From contig NZ_NWUX01000011.1 in the NCBI RefSeq assembly GCF_002374315.1, positions 62,001 to 126,000 on the forward strand: a DNA stretch of 64,000 nt, given 5' to 3'. The position numbers and the translations under genes are program-made. This document shows positions 38,403 through 47,695 of the stretch, piece by piece. The notes below the pieces were generated by a model. It made no database searches, had not been told where the DNA came from, and was given only the letters and a program-made list of their open reading frames with translations. How positions within the stretch are numbered: position 1 is the first letter of the stretch; every line of letters begins with the position of its first letter. The DNA is from Vreelandella nigrificans. GTDB taxonomy: Bacteria > Pseudomonadota > Gammaproteobacteria > Pseudomonadales > Halomonadaceae.

Positions 38403-39362
38403 TCACGCAAAAGACGCCGCATGGGCGTCGAGTTCAGCGGCGCTCAAGGCAAATACACCCTGGCCGCCACGCTCGAATTCAAGCCAGATAAAGGACACAT
38501 CGGGGAAAGCGGCCTCTACATGGCGGTCAGAGTTGCCAACTTCAACAATCAGCCAACCCTCGTCGGTTAAATGCTGCCGCGCATCACGTAGAATGCGCCG
38601 CACAATATCCAACCCATCACTACCTGCACCTAGCGCTAGCGCCGGTTCATGACGAAACTCAGCGGGCATGGTGGCTAAATCACGGGCATCCACGTAGGGC
38701 GGGTTAGAAACAATCAAGTCAAAACGCTGGCCTTCCAGGCCGTTAAACACATCAGATGCCACCACCCGTACCCGGTCGCCTACATCGTGGCGGGTTATGT
38801 TTTTTCGGGCAACAGCCAGTGCATCTTGGCTAATATCTGCCAAAGCGACTTCGCAGGTAGGCAGCACCAGGGCAGTGGCAATGCCGATACAGCCAGAGCC
38901 GGTACATAAATCCAGCACGCTAGCGGGCGGCTCTTCAGGGAACCAAGCGGTAAAGCCATCTTCAACCAGTTCGCCAATAGGCGAGCGTGGAATCAACACC
39001 CGTTCGTCTACGCTGAAGGGGTAGCCAGCAAAGAAAGCTTCACCTAGCAGGTAGGGTAGCGGTCGCCGGCTAGTCACCCGCTCACGTGCCAGGCGAATAA
39101 TACGTTCACGCTCAATGGGCAAAAGTCGTGAGTCTAGTACAGCGGGATCAACATTCCACGGCAGGTGCAGCGCGCCTAAACAGAGCGCTACCGCCTCATC
39201 CCAGGGAGATTCTGTGCCGTGTCCATAGTGCAGCCCCGCCAGGTAGAACTCGCTGGTCACCCAGCGCAGATAGTCACGCAGTGTTAAAAGATCGCTAAGT
39301 AGCGTTGAGTCTGGCAACAAAAGCGTTGAGTGGGAGGTCTCATCATTGAGATGCGTAGTCAC
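38403..39362 (-). CDS. prmB: 50S ribosomal protein L3 glutamine methyltransferase
   Basis: SAM-dependent N5-glutamine methyltransferase of ribosomal protein L3. It is about 319 residues from the GTG at 39362 ([11 protein letters not shown]), which has a GGAG box and places the conserved [30 protein letters not shown] at the usual distance; an alternative GTG lies at 39422. The SAM loop is [14 protein letters not shown] and the catalytic motif is SNPPYVD. It is paired with aroC and divergent from the Smr gene. The window thus also holds its homologue prmC. Confidence 0.93.
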   Translation of the reverse strand: MTTHLNDETSHSTLLLPDSTLLSDLLTLRDYLRWVTSEFYLAGLHYGHGTESPWDEAVALCLGALHLPWNVDPAVLDSRLLPIERERIIRLARERVTSRRPLPYLLGEAFFAGYPFSVDERVLIPRSPIGELVEDGFTAWFPEEPPASVLDLCTGSGCIGIATALVLPTCEVALADISQDALAVARKNITRHDVGDRVRVVASDVFNGLEGQRFDLIVSNPPYVDARDLATMPAEFRHEPALALGAGSDGLDIVRRILRDARQHLTDEGWLIVEVGNSDRHVEAAFPDVSFIWLEFERGGQGVFALSAAELDAHAASFA

Positions 39363-39547
39363 GGCGGCTCCGGGCGTAATAAGTTCGTAGAAGGATTGTA
39401 CCTTTGACGCCGCTCGGTTCACAGCAGCGTGGCCACTGTCTAGCGGTTCTCAACCAAGTGGTTCACAGGCACGCCAGTATCGCTATACTGTGCACCTCTC
39501 AATTATGCTTCTTCGCTAACCGTTTATCTTTGCCATTTGAGCCGACC

Positions 39548-40111
39548 ATGACGCGACACCTGCCTAACGACGACGATATCAGTGCCTTTCGCCAAGCGCT
39601 GCAGGCAGCAGGCGTACGCCGTATTGCCACCAACCAAGCGGACCCTGGCAAGCCTAAGCGCAATGATGATGCCCAGCAGGCGCGACGGCGGGCTGCAGTG
39701 GAAAACAGCACAACACAAGCCAGTGGGCGCACCTCCGATGGCCGGGTAGAGGCTGTTCGGCCTTCGGAGTATTTAGAGTTCAGCGTTCCCGATCTGCCCT
39801 GGCGCACCTTTAGTCAGCTCAAACGTGGTCATACCGCTTGGCAGGCCGGACTTGACCTACACGGCTACACGTTAGAGGAAGCGCGCATTGAGCTTGAAAG
39901 TTTTCTGCGCGATTCTGCTGCCCAGGGACTTCGCTGCGTGCTGGTAGTCCACGGTAAAGCTTGGGGGACTACCTCGGACTTCCCAGTGCTCAAAAGCCAC
40001 ACCAATGCGTGGTTGCGCGAATGGCCTGGGGTACTAGCCTTCTGTTCAGCCACCGATATCGATGGTGGCACTGGGGCGGTGTATATACTGCTGCGCAAAC
40101 GTGGCCTGTAG
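39548..40111 (+). CDS. Smr-domain protein (YfcN/SmrB-like)
   Basis: A 187-residue protein with a basic, disordered N-terminal half and a C-terminal Smr domain: the LDLHGYTLEEARIELESFL motif and the VLVVHGKAWG motif. Smr proteins of this type are nucleases; the SmrB branch cleaves mRNA at collided ribosomes. Position next to prmB fits SmrB/YfcN, which is divergent from prmB in Escherichia coli. I chose the ATG at 39548 (MTRHLPNDDD), where the family begins. It converges on the patatin-like gene with one base between. Confidence 0.88.
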   Translation: MTRHLPNDDDISAFRQALQAAGVRRIATNQADPGKPKRNDDAQQARRRAAVENSTTQASGRTSDGRVEAVRPSEYLEFSVPDLPWRTFSQLKRGHTAWQAGLDLHGYTLEEARIELESFLRDSAAQGLRCVLVVHGKAWGTTSDFPVLKSHTNAWLREWPGVLAFCSATDIDGGTGAVYILLRKRGL

Positions 40112-40112
40112 G

Positions 40113-41165
40113 CTACTGCGTAGCATCTGAAGCAATGCTAGGCATTCTGCGATCCAACGCTTGGCCTGCCAAATGCCGTCCCAGCCGGATTAAGTCTTTG
40201 GCACGGTGAAACTCGTAGGTACTGCAGACTGTTTTGGGGATTTCGATTAACACATCCGGTGGGTAGCCAGCGATTTTGTACTTTGCCAGCGCCGCTTGAG
40301 TAATATCAAACGACTCTAGAATCATATCCAGCTTACCCCACTCCCGCCTGCCGCGAAGGTCAACCGTTTCATCAACGTCACTCACTTCGCCGCTGCCGCC
40401 ACCCAACTCATCCCATAGCCGCCGTGTGGTAGCACGTACTTCATCCATCCAGCCACCAATATTGGCATCCCGGTCACGCTCTAAGTCGGTGCGAGTGTCA
40501 TTGGCCTCTTCACGGGGCAGTAACTCTTCCAATGTTACCGGTTGAGGGCTATGCGCGGTGACGTTCACAGCTACGACAAAGTCTGCTTCATGGGCGGCGA
40601 GTATTGGCATCATCGGCAATGGATTCAGCAACCCCCCATCGACTAGTACTTGATCGCCGACATGCACCGGCGTAATCACACCGGGCACTGCAATAGAAGC
40701 TCGAATCGCTCTCAGCAGTGGGCCATTCTGAAACCACACTTCGCGCTGACGCACTAAGTCAGTGGCTACCGTAGTGACAGGAATAGGTAAGTCTTCGATC
40801 AGTGCATCGCCTACCAGGGATTCCAGCTTACTCATCACTTTGTTCGCCCGCATGGCACCCATCGGGCTCCAGGTGACATCGACTAGCTTGAGCACATCCA
40901 GATAGTCCAGGTTACACACCCACTCCCGGTACTCTGGCAACTTTCCTGATGCATAAATGCCAGCAATCAGAGCCCCCATGGAGCACCCGGCAATAGAAAT
41001 TATTTCAAAGCCACGCGCTTCAAGTTCCTCAATAACGCCTATATGGGCGTAGCCCCTGGCTCCACCACTACCCAGTACCAAAGCCACTTTGTTGCCGCTA
41101 CGCTCACCACCCTTGGTGCTACTAGCACTCGCATGACTTTCTGCGACGTGAGTTAGTTTATTCAT
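40113..41165 (-). CDS. Patatin-like phospholipase (RssA-like)
   Basis: Serine hydrolase of about 350 residues with the Ser-Asp dyad of patatins: oxyanion motif GSGGARGYAHIG, nucleophile elbow GCSMGAL and the DGG motif LVDGGLLNPLP. The bacterial RssA subgroup is soluble and of uncertain substrate. I chose the ATG at 41165 (MNKLTHV), which follows the stop of the upstream hydrolase gene; the frame is open to 41207. A C-terminal extension with acidic stretches (SDVDETVDLRG) is present. Confidence 0.88.
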   Translation of the reverse strand: MNKLTHVAESHASASSTKGGERSGNKVALVLGSGGARGYAHIGVIEELEARGFEIISIAGCSMGALIAGIYASGKLPEYREWVCNLDYLDVLKLVDVTWSPMGAMRANKVMSKLESLVGDALIEDLPIPVTTVATDLVRQREVWFQNGPLLRAIRASIAVPGVITPVHVGDQVLVDGGLLNPLPMMPILAAHEADFVVAVNVTAHSPQPVTLEELLPREEANDTRTDLERDRDANIGGWMDEVRATTRRLWDELGGGSGEVSDVDETVDLRGRREWGKLDMILESFDITQAALAKYKIAGYPPDVLIEIPKTVCSTYEFHRAKDLIRLGRHLAGQALDRRMPSIASDATQ

Positions 41166-41175
41166 GTCGTTAGCC

Positions 41176-42087
41176 CTACTGCTGCCCAGCATCTTCTTTA
41201 TAACCATACTGAATCACCACATTGGCTACCTGATCAACGGCCTGGGGTTCTAAGTGCAGGTGGTGGCCTCCTACGAGCACACGTCGGGTTAAGTGAGGTA
41301 CCGCTTGGCGCGCCTTAACCGCCCAGGTTCGGTCACCAAGAATACCGCGCTCCCCTTCTATCAATAACACTGGCGCTTGAATACCTGATAGTAGTGCTAA
41401 CACCTGCTGTGGCGTAAAGCGCACCAACGAAGGCTTTAGCAGCCGGCTGTCTGTACGCATTCGCACATGTCCATCTGCCGTGGGCTCGGTATTGCGCTCC
41501 ACCAACGGAGTAGCGGTCATAATATCTAGCGGGGTTACCCCACCAGCCACTCTTGCGGCAACTGCACTTTCAATATCAGGATAGCGAGGCGCACGGGAAA
41601 GTGGGCGCCGATAGGCTAATAACCCTTTACGCAGTTGACTGGTGGTCTCTTCAGCTTCGGTATTTAAAGCGCCTAAACCATCCAACAAGATCAACTGCTT
41701 AACGCGCTCTGGTAGCGCTGAAGCGAGTAAACATGCCACCGCAGCCCCCATGGAGTGGGCAAGTAGCACAGCCTGATCAATTGCCAGGGCTTCCATGGCA
41801 TCCAACACGTCATGGGTATAGTCCCACAGCGCATAATCGGCGCCTGCAGGTATATGAGCAGAGTGGCCATGGCCACGAAAATCAAGCGCAATAATCCGTA
41901 TATCTAGCGCTTCCACTAAGCGTGGCGCAAGTCGTGTAAAGCTCGCCGCATTATCTAGCCAGCCATGCAGTGCTAGCCAGGTAGGCGCATCGGTACGCCC
42001 CCAGCTCAGTGCAGCCAAACGTCCTTGGGCTAGAGCAAGCGGCTGTGCTGTTAAGGCTGCTCTCATCACGTTTGCGGGTTCGGTCAT
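41176..42087 (-). CDS. Alpha/beta-fold hydrolase
   Basis: A 303-residue hydrolase. The opening LALHGWLDNAASFTRL carries the oxyanion HG, the nucleophile is in LLAHSMGAAVA, the acid is after PVLLIEGERG, and the histidine is in VGGHHLHLE. It resembles esterases and hydrolases related to MEST and the YbfF type; the substrate is unknown. It lies upstream of the patatin-like gene on the same strand, 11 bp apart with the start used here, so they probably form an operon. Confidence 0.87.
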   Translation of the reverse strand: MTEPANVMRAALTAQPLALAQGRLAALSWGRTDAPTWLALHGWLDNAASFTRLAPRLVEALDIRIIALDFRGHGHSAHIPAGADYALWDYTHDVLDAMEALAIDQAVLLAHSMGAAVACLLASALPERVKQLILLDGLGALNTEAEETTSQLRKGLLAYRRPLSRAPRYPDIESAVAARVAGGVTPLDIMTATPLVERNTEPTADGHVRMRTDSRLLKPSLVRFTPQQVLALLSGIQAPVLLIEGERGILGDRTWAVKARQAVPHLTRRVLVGGHHLHLEPQAVDQVANVVIQYGYKEDAGQQ

Positions 42088-42240
42088 AAGCGGTTTCTCT
42101 AAGCGAAAGTGCTGAGTATTTGTTTGGTATCAGCAGGCTAGTTTAAGCGTTGTAAGGATGACGCTATACGACGTAAACGTTACCATGCCCCGCATTAGTC
42201 TTCCGCCGTTTTCACACCCACTACTGCTATGGAGTTTGCC

Positions 42241-42333
42241 ATGAAACCCCGCCGCGACACCCGTGCCCGTAACTTAGTGTTCTTCATCACCATCGTAAGC
42301 GCCTTAGTCGTAGGCCTTTGGCTGGCACGCTAA
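42241..42333 (+). CDS. 30-residue single-pass membrane peptide
   Basis: Small open frame with a clear GGAG box (six bases before ATG). The peptide is MKPRRDTRARNLVFFITIVSALVVGLWLAR: a strongly basic start followed by one hydrophobic helix, ending with arginine, as for an inner-membrane microprotein with a cytoplasmic N-terminus. I do not recognise a family. It is divergent from the hydrolase gene and upstream of the umuDC promoter. Confidence 0.6.
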   Translation: MKPRRDTRARNLVFFITIVSALVVGLWLAR

Positions 42334-42367
42334 TTTAGGTTTGCCAAGAGAGGTCGCTTGCATTTTT

Positions 42368-42413
42368 TTGCTCATGAATAAATACTGTTTATAATAACTG
42401 TATATAAACACAC
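42368..42413 (+). promoter_or_regulatory. SOS promoter and LexA box of umuDC
   Basis: A perfect -10 tataat at 42390-42395 follows a ttgctc-like -35 at 42368-42373 (16-bp spacer). Just downstream, ctgtatataaacacac (42398-42413) fits the LexA consensus CTG-N10-CAG with one mismatch. The operator overlaps the expected transcription start. Confidence 0.75.
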
Positions 42414-42434
42414 TATTTACTCATGAGGATGCTA

Positions 42435-42848
42435 ATGATGTCGCTAACGTCTCAGCCGCTGCCTTTTCCAGCACTACATGGCCGCGCTGGCTTTAGCGGC
42501 TTCCCTTCTCCCGCCCAGGATTACGAGCATCGCACGCTGGATCTCAACGTGCGTCTAATCAAAAACCCCACCCAAACGTTTTACCTTACGGCCAGAGGCG
42601 ACAGCATGGAGGGCTGGGGTATTTTCGACGGTGACCTGCTGGTGGTGGATCGCAGCGTACAGCCTCGCTTAGGCCATATATTGGTGGCTATGTTTAACGA
42701 AGAAGTACTGATTAAGCGTTACGCATTACATCACGGTGCGCCGCACCTCTGCTCTTCTCACCCCCATTACCCGCCGTTACCTCTGGACGACACCGAGTGC
42801 CAACTATGGGGGGTGGTACGTGCCGTAGTTCACGAGTACCTGCCATGA
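42435..42848 (+). CDS. umuD: UmuD-like translesion polymerase V accessory protein
   Basis: S24 self-cleaving protein that on RecA-stimulated cleavage becomes UmuD', the partner of UmuC. It is about 137 residues from the start used here (a GAGG box precedes two in-frame ATGs; an earlier ATG is at 42423). The catalytic dyad is the serine in ARGDSMEGWGIFDGD and the lysine in EEVLIKRYAL. The cleavage region reads HGRAGFSGFPSPAQDY: at the place of the E. coli Cys-Gly bond there is Ser-Gly, with an Ala-Gly bond three residues earlier. It overlaps umuC by four bases and is preceded by a LexA box. Confidence 0.93.
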   Translation: MMSLTSQPLPFPALHGRAGFSGFPSPAQDYEHRTLDLNVRLIKNPTQTFYLTARGDSMEGWGIFDGDLLVVDRSVQPRLGHILVAMFNEEVLIKRYALHHGAPHLCSSHPHYPPLPLDDTECQLWGVVRAVVHEYLP

Positions 42849-44143
42849 TTGGCCTCGTAGACGCTAACAACTTTTATGTCAGTTGTGAGCGGGTATTTAG
42901 CCCCGCACTTGAAGGCAAAGCCGTTGGCGTAATGTCCAACAACGACGGCTGTGTCATTGCCCGCTCGGCCGAAATGAAAGCCTTGGAGATTCCGATGGGC
43001 ACGCCAGCCTTTCAGCTAGAAGGGTTAAGGCGGCGTGGCGCCATTCACTTAGTGTCATCCAACTACGAGCTGTATGGCGATATGTCAGCGCGACTTGCTC
43101 AGTTATTACGGGACGCCTGCCCAAAGGTGGCCCCTTACTCTATTGATGAGATGTTTATCTATTTAGATGGGCTGGGTACTACCAAGTGTCTCGCCATCGG
43201 CGCAGCACTACGTCGGCGCATTCGTCGCCACTTGGGGCTACCCGTGTGTGTAGGACTTGCCCCCACCCATACACTGGCAAAGCTCGCTAACCATGTAGCG
43301 AAAAAACAGCCTCACTACCAGGGCGTCTGCCTACTCAGCGAAAATAGCAGCGCCACAACAGCGCTACTCAAGCAACTTCCGGTCAGTGATGTATGGGGCA
43401 TAGGAAAACGGCTTGCCAATCAGCTAGCCATAAATGGTATTCATACCGCGTGGGATCTGCGCAAGTGCGACCATAAACGGCTGCGCCAACAATTTTCTGT
43501 GGTACTGGCTCGCACAGCCCTAGAACTGCGCGGAACGCCCTGCCTGCAAATGAATGCGCTAGAGCAACCGCGCCAGCGGATTATGACCTCGCGCTCGTTT
43601 GGCAAAGCGACAGGCATAAAGGCCGAGTTATACGGTGCGCTGCAGTGCCACGCTCAGCGCAGTGCTGAAAAACTACGCCAACAGCGTAGCTTGACCCGCG
43701 CCGTACTGTTATTTTTGAGTACCAACCGCCACCGCAAAGATCAGCCTCAGTACTTCCCCCGGGCGATGGTTCCTCTTCCCACTCCCAGCGACGATACGCG
43801 GATTATTCTTGCTGCAGTACGCGAGGGTCTAGAGCAGATATACCGCCCCCATCATCACTTTATAAAGGCCGGTGTGATGCTGGTGGATTTAGTTGATACA
43901 CAGCAGCAACAGCTTTCACTACTCCAGAGGCCTGCTAAGACACACCCGCACTTGATGGAGACAGTCGATGCCATTAATCAGCGCATGGGCCAAGGCACGA
44001 TACATTTCGGAATGACGGATGCACAAGCACCATGGCAACTACGCTGTGCCCATCGTTCAAAGCGCTATACCACACGGTGGGATGAGCTGATGGAGGCTGG
44101 CACGCATCCAGGTGCTATACAGGCGTTTACATCGCCCCCGTAA
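42845..44143 (+). CDS. umuC: Y-family DNA polymerase V catalytic subunit
   Basis: Error-prone translesion polymerase, about 432 residues. Motifs are MIGLVDANNFYVSCERVF, MSNNDGCVIARSAEMK, the catalytic YSIDEMFIYLDG, the LAKLANHVAKK region, the helix-hairpin-helix around VSDVWGIGKRLANQL and the little-finger domain to the end. The start ATG at 42845 overlaps the umuD stop, giving coupled translation. SOS control comes from the box upstream of umuD. Confidence 0.96.
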   Translation: MIGLVDANNFYVSCERVFSPALEGKAVGVMSNNDGCVIARSAEMKALEIPMGTPAFQLEGLRRRGAIHLVSSNYELYGDMSARLAQLLRDACPKVAPYSIDEMFIYLDGLGTTKCLAIGAALRRRIRRHLGLPVCVGLAPTHTLAKLANHVAKKQPHYQGVCLLSENSSATTALLKQLPVSDVWGIGKRLANQLAINGIHTAWDLRKCDHKRLRQQFSVVLARTALELRGTPCLQMNALEQPRQRIMTSRSFGKATGIKAELYGALQCHAQRSAEKLRQQRSLTRAVLLFLSTNRHRKDQPQYFPRAMVPLPTPSDDTRIILAAVREGLEQIYRPHHHFIKAGVMLVDLVDTQQQQLSLLQRPAKTHPHLMETVDAINQRMGQGTIHFGMTDAQAPWQLRCAHRSKRYTTRWDELMEAGTHPGAIQAFTSPP

Positions 44144-44264
44144 CCGTTACCGAGGTCCACGCAAGCGACTTTTAAACGACATTTCCCCCACCAGCCAAAC
44201 GCCGCTAAGGTGGAAATCATCTCTCAGCAGCGGCGCCTGTTATCTGGACAACGACTCTAATGCG

Positions 44265-45728
44265 TTACGCAGGCTTGAACGCTTGGCGCAAGCGTGGGCT
44301 AAAGGTTTCCCCCACCGTCGCCATTACTACTAAAATCCCTAGTAGCCACGGCCAATGGATGGCAAACGAGACTTGGTAAAGCCCTAAGGCGTCCACAAAA
44401 ATAACCAAAATCCCCAGTGGGCTAACGTAACGCACCATGGTTAACCACAGTGCGTAAGGCAACGGCGCTAACCCAAGCTCATCGCGGAAAGTTTCACTTT
44501 TCAGCACAAAGCCCGCCAGCACAACCATGCCCAGGCCGCCAAGCGGCATCATCCAACGGGACGTTAAATAATCCAACCAATCGAAGAATGTTCTGCCTGC
44601 CAGCGTCCAATCAGCTCCCAGGTTAAACGACAGCATGGCCAAGGTGCTGATCAACCACAGTACAATTCCCGTCGCCCAGGATGCCGACTTACGGGTCATA
44701 CCTTTGTTATCGCATAGCCAAGACACCGTGGCTTCCACCATGGAAATAGAAGAAGTTAATGCGGCCATCGAGAGCATTAAGAAAAACAGAATGCCAAACA
44801 GCGTGCCCAGCGGCATTGCCTGAAAGGCCAGCGGTAGGCTCATAAAAATCAGCCCTGGACCTTCGCCAGGATTCATCCCGTTAGCAAAAATTATCGGAAA
44901 AATGGCCAACCCCGCCATTAGCGCCACGACGGTATCAGCTAACGCAACACTGACCGTAGTGCGACCAATAGAGGCCTCTTTTGGCAAGTAGCTACCGTAG
45001 GTAAGGATGGCACCAGAAGCTAGGGAAAGAGTGAAGAAGGCGTGGCCTAGCGCCGCAAGCATCCCTTCACTTGAGAGGCTGTTCGCGTTGAACGAGAACA
45101 AAAAGCTCACTGCATCAGCAAAGCCGCCGGAGAACATACCAAAACCAATCAACACCACCAGCATGATGACCAGCCCCGGCATCATCCAACTGACGCTCTT
45201 TTCTATGCCCTCCTGCACACCTTTACCCACAATCAGCATAGTGAGTAGAGTCACTAACGTGCTCCACCCCCCTAAATTGAACGGGTTGGCATTGTTGGCA
45301 CCAAACACGGTGGCCATTTCATCGACACTGCCGCCGCTTAAACCACCGGTTACCATTTTCCACAGATAAGAGAACGACCAACCCGCCACTACTACATAAA
45401 ACGACAGGATCATAAAGCCGCACAGCATGGCCATCCAACCAATCAGCGACCAAGCAGAGGAGCGGCCCGACTCATTCACCACGCGCCGTATCGCATCAAT
45501 TGGGCTACCGCGACCACGGCGGCCAAAGGAGATCTCGGTCATCATTACCGGTACGCCCACAGCCAGGATGCACGCTAAATAAACCAGCACGAAGGCGCCG
45601 CCACCATACTCCCCGGTGATGTAGGGGAATTTCCAAATATTGCCCAGCCCCACCGCCGAGCCGGTGGCTGCCAACATAAAGCCCCAGCGGCCCAGCCACT
45701 GAGTGCGAGGTTGCCCAGAAGAGGTCAT
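44265..45728 (-). CDS. Sodium-dependent transporter, NSS/SNF family
   Basis: Sodium-coupled symporter of the LeuT fold, 487 residues and about 12 membrane helices. The first helix has the sodium and substrate motif GFMLAATGSAVGLGNIWKFPYITGEYGGGAFVLVY, and the cytoplasmic loop after helix 2 has the family basic segment (SFGRRGRGSPIDAIRR). Bacterial members move amino acids or related compounds; the substrate is not evident. It stands alone, with its promoter in 45729-45850, which also holds an inverted repeat. Confidence 0.93.
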   Translation of the reverse strand: MTSSGQPRTQWLGRWGFMLAATGSAVGLGNIWKFPYITGEYGGGAFVLVYLACILAVGVPVMMTEISFGRRGRGSPIDAIRRVVNESGRSSAWSLIGWMAMLCGFMILSFYVVVAGWSFSYLWKMVTGGLSGGSVDEMATVFGANNANPFNLGGWSTLVTLLTMLIVGKGVQEGIEKSVSWMMPGLVIMLVVLIGFGMFSGGFADAVSFLFSFNANSLSSEGMLAALGHAFFTLSLASGAILTYGSYLPKEASIGRTTVSVALADTVVALMAGLAIFPIIFANGMNPGEGPGLIFMSLPLAFQAMPLGTLFGILFFLMLSMAALTSSISMVEATVSWLCDNKGMTRKSASWATGIVLWLISTLAMLSFNLGADWTLAGRTFFDWLDYLTSRWMMPLGGLGMVVLAGFVLKSETFRDELGLAPLPYALWLTMVRYVSPLGILVIFVDALGLYQVSFAIHWPWLLGILVVMATVGETFSPRLRQAFKPA

Positions 45729-45779
45729 TTGCCCAGTTATCCTGTTAGAAAAAGGCGCCTATCCTAGAGGATTTTGCGA

Positions 45780-45890
45780 CGAAACCCCAAACCTCTCCTG
45801 TGTAATAAGCCCACAATTCATGCTTTGGTTAGGGTTTCGCCTCAGTATCCAATCGCTGGGCAGTATGGTCGACCTGGCGCGGCCATACTG
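45780..45890. promoter_or_regulatory. Inverted repeats upstream of the NSS gene
   Basis: Two separate perfect 8-bp inverted repeats: cgaaaccc/gggtttcg (45780-45787 and 45832-45839) and cagtatgg/ccatactg (45861-45868 and 45883-45890). The second may act at the end of the AtuA-type operon although no T run follows. Their function is not clear. Confidence 0.4.
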
Positions 45891-45948
45891 ACAGCACGCT
45901 GTAAGGCATTTCAGGCAGCGCGTCATGACCACCTAGGTCGGGGTGCGG

Positions 45949-46302
45949 CTAGATATAGACCTCCAGACTTAACAGTAAAAACGACAGTGTTTTGCCATGC
46001 CCGTCCAAGTTAAGCGCACCATTAACACCGCCCTGCAACACGTCATCAATCACAAAGTTCATACCCGCCAAATTGGGCAAGGGGTAACGCCGTACTCGGC
46101 TGGCACCACGGTGGGCAAACAGTGCTAGCACCCGCTCTTCGGTCACTTGTTCCAGCAAGGTGGAATAATGATCGGCATCATAGGCAAACAGTGCCACATT
46201 AAGGCGTTCGCCCTTATCCCCTGCGCGGGCATGTGCTAATTGGTGAAGAGTCACTGCGGTATGAGAACATTCGGTGTGCAGATTGTGTTCAGTTTGCAGC
46301 AT
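45949..46302 (-). CDS. AtuA C-terminal-domain-like protein (small partner)
   Basis: A protein of about 117 residues, starting MLQTEHNLHTECSH. The segment VTLHQLAHARAGDKGERLNVALFAYDADHY is the hallmark of the C-terminal domain of AtuA-type proteins (DUF1446 group), where HARSGDKG is conserved. It is encoded separately, overlapping the end of the larger AtuA-domain gene by about 14 bp. The two products probably form one enzyme. It is the last gene of the TAXI-TRAP operon. Confidence 0.82.
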   Translation of the reverse strand: MLQTEHNLHTECSHTAVTLHQLAHARAGDKGERLNVALFAYDADHYSTLLEQVTEERVLALFAHRGASRVRRYPLPNLAGMNFVIDDVLQGGVNGALNLDGHGKTLSFLLLSLEVYI

Positions 46303-47695
46303 GGCGGCCACTCCTCCTAACACCTATTAGAGCCGTTTCAAATAGGCTGGCATAGGCCTGAATATCGCTACGCTTTACCAAATAAGAGGCGGTAAAAACC
46401 CGCCGTTGAAACTGGCGACGTACACCGCCTCCGCCAGCAGGTCCTACACAGTAAAGCGCTAATAGCTCTTGGGTGGCGCGTGCTACCCAGCGCCGCTCGC
46501 TATGCTCGGCTGCTAACCGCAGTCGGTAATCGCCGCTTGTGGAAGTTGCTGCGCTGCGCTGCAGCTCACCGCTGTCACTGTCAAACACGCTGGCAAGACC
46601 AATAATATCCAAACGGGTGCGTAGCTCGGCGGGGGCACGAAACATTAGCCGTTCACGCAACACCTGTGCTGCAAGCTGCGCCCGAGCCAACGCATTGGGG
46701 CCTGCATAGGATATTTCCGCCTCGCCCTGCCAGCCACCCTCGTAACACACCGTGGTTTTTAGCCGCTCAGGGGCAGGCTTGCCGCGAATCCCCGTCACCG
46801 CTACACGATTGGGCGAGAGCTGGCGTACTTCAGCATGAGAAAGATCCACCGTGACATCCGGAGTCAGGTAATTAGCCGGGTCGTGAACCTCGTAGAGCAG
46901 TTGCTCTTTCACCGTTTGCTCTGTGACGCAACCTCCAGTATTGGCAGGTTTGGTAATGAGCAGGCTGCCATCCTGCTCTACTTCGATAATCGGATAGCCT
47001 ACCGTAGCGAGCCCAGGCACGTCTTTAAAGCCAGGATCAGCAAAATAGCCACCACTCACCTGAGCACCACACTCCGCCAAATGCCCCGCCATCATGCCGC
47101 AGGCTAGGCGATTCCAGTCGTCCCAGCGCCAATCAAAGTGGTGCATCAACGGCGCCAAAAACAGCGCTGGATCGGCAACACGTCCAGTGACCACCACGTC
47201 TGCTTGCATGGCTAACGCATCGGCTAACGCTTTTGCGCCCAGGTAAACATTGGCTGAAATCAAGGCGTCATCACCTGGCATATCGAGCCGCTCGGCCTCC
47301 CAACGCTGTAAATCCAAATGATGTAACTGCTGACGGATATCGTCACCATGCACCTGAGCAATACGTATATCAGTACGGCCAAGCTCGGCGGCCAAATCAG
47401 CAATCACCTGGCAAGCACCACTTGGATTAGCCGCACCGAAGTTGCCTAAAACTTTAATATTGTTATCTAGGCAATCACGCAGTACCGGCGCCAGCAGTTC
47501 ATCCAACAATGGTTCAAACCCGCTTTCAGGGTCATCACGCATCGTCCGATGAGCCGCCGCCAGCGTGCGTTCGCCCAAGGTTTCAAACACTAACGCAGAT
47601 GGCTGCTGACGTTTAATTAATTCAGCGACCACCGCGACGGCGGCATCGGTACGGTCACCGGAAAAGCCTGCTCCACTGCCTAATAGAAAACTCAT
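46289..47695 (-). CDS. Acyclic terpene utilisation AtuA family protein (DUF1446)
   Basis: A 468-residue protein with the opening LLGSGAGFSGDRTDAAVAVVAEL and NFGAANPSGACQVIADLAAELG, typical of the AtuA N-terminal family. In Pseudomonas the name comes from citronellol/geraniol catabolism, but most homologues are of unknown activity. It lacks the usual C-terminal domain, which is in the next gene. Its ATG overlaps the stop of the TRAP permease gene by four bases, so import and metabolism appear linked. The substrate is likely a carboxylate, which is inference from the transporter class. Confidence 0.85.
   Translation of the reverse strand: MSFLLGSGAGFSGDRTDAAVAVVAELIKRQQPSALVFETLGERTLAAAHRTMRDDPESGFEPLLDELLAPVLRDCLDNNIKVLGNFGAANPSGACQVIADLAAELGRTDIRIAQVHGDDIRQQLHHLDLQRWEAERLDMPGDDALISANVYLGAKALADALAMQADVVVTGRVADPALFLAPLMHHFDWRWDDWNRLACGMMAGHLAECGAQVSGGYFADPGFKDVPGLATVGYPIIEVEQDGSLLITKPANTGGCVTEQTVKEQLLYEVHDPANYLTPDVTVDLSHAEVRQLSPNRVAVTGIRGKPAPERLKTTVCYEGGWQGEAEISYAGPNALARAQLAAQVLRERLMFRAPAELRTRLDIIGLASVFDSDSGELQRSAATSTSGDYRLRLAAEHSERRWVARATQELLALYCVGPAGGGGVRRQFQRRVFTASYLVKRSDIQAYASLFETALIGVRRSGRHAAN

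Noticed and set aside
44112..44333. 73-residue frame after umuC
   Set aside because: It overlaps the ends of umuC and the NSS gene in other frames and has Arg-rich shadow-like composition.
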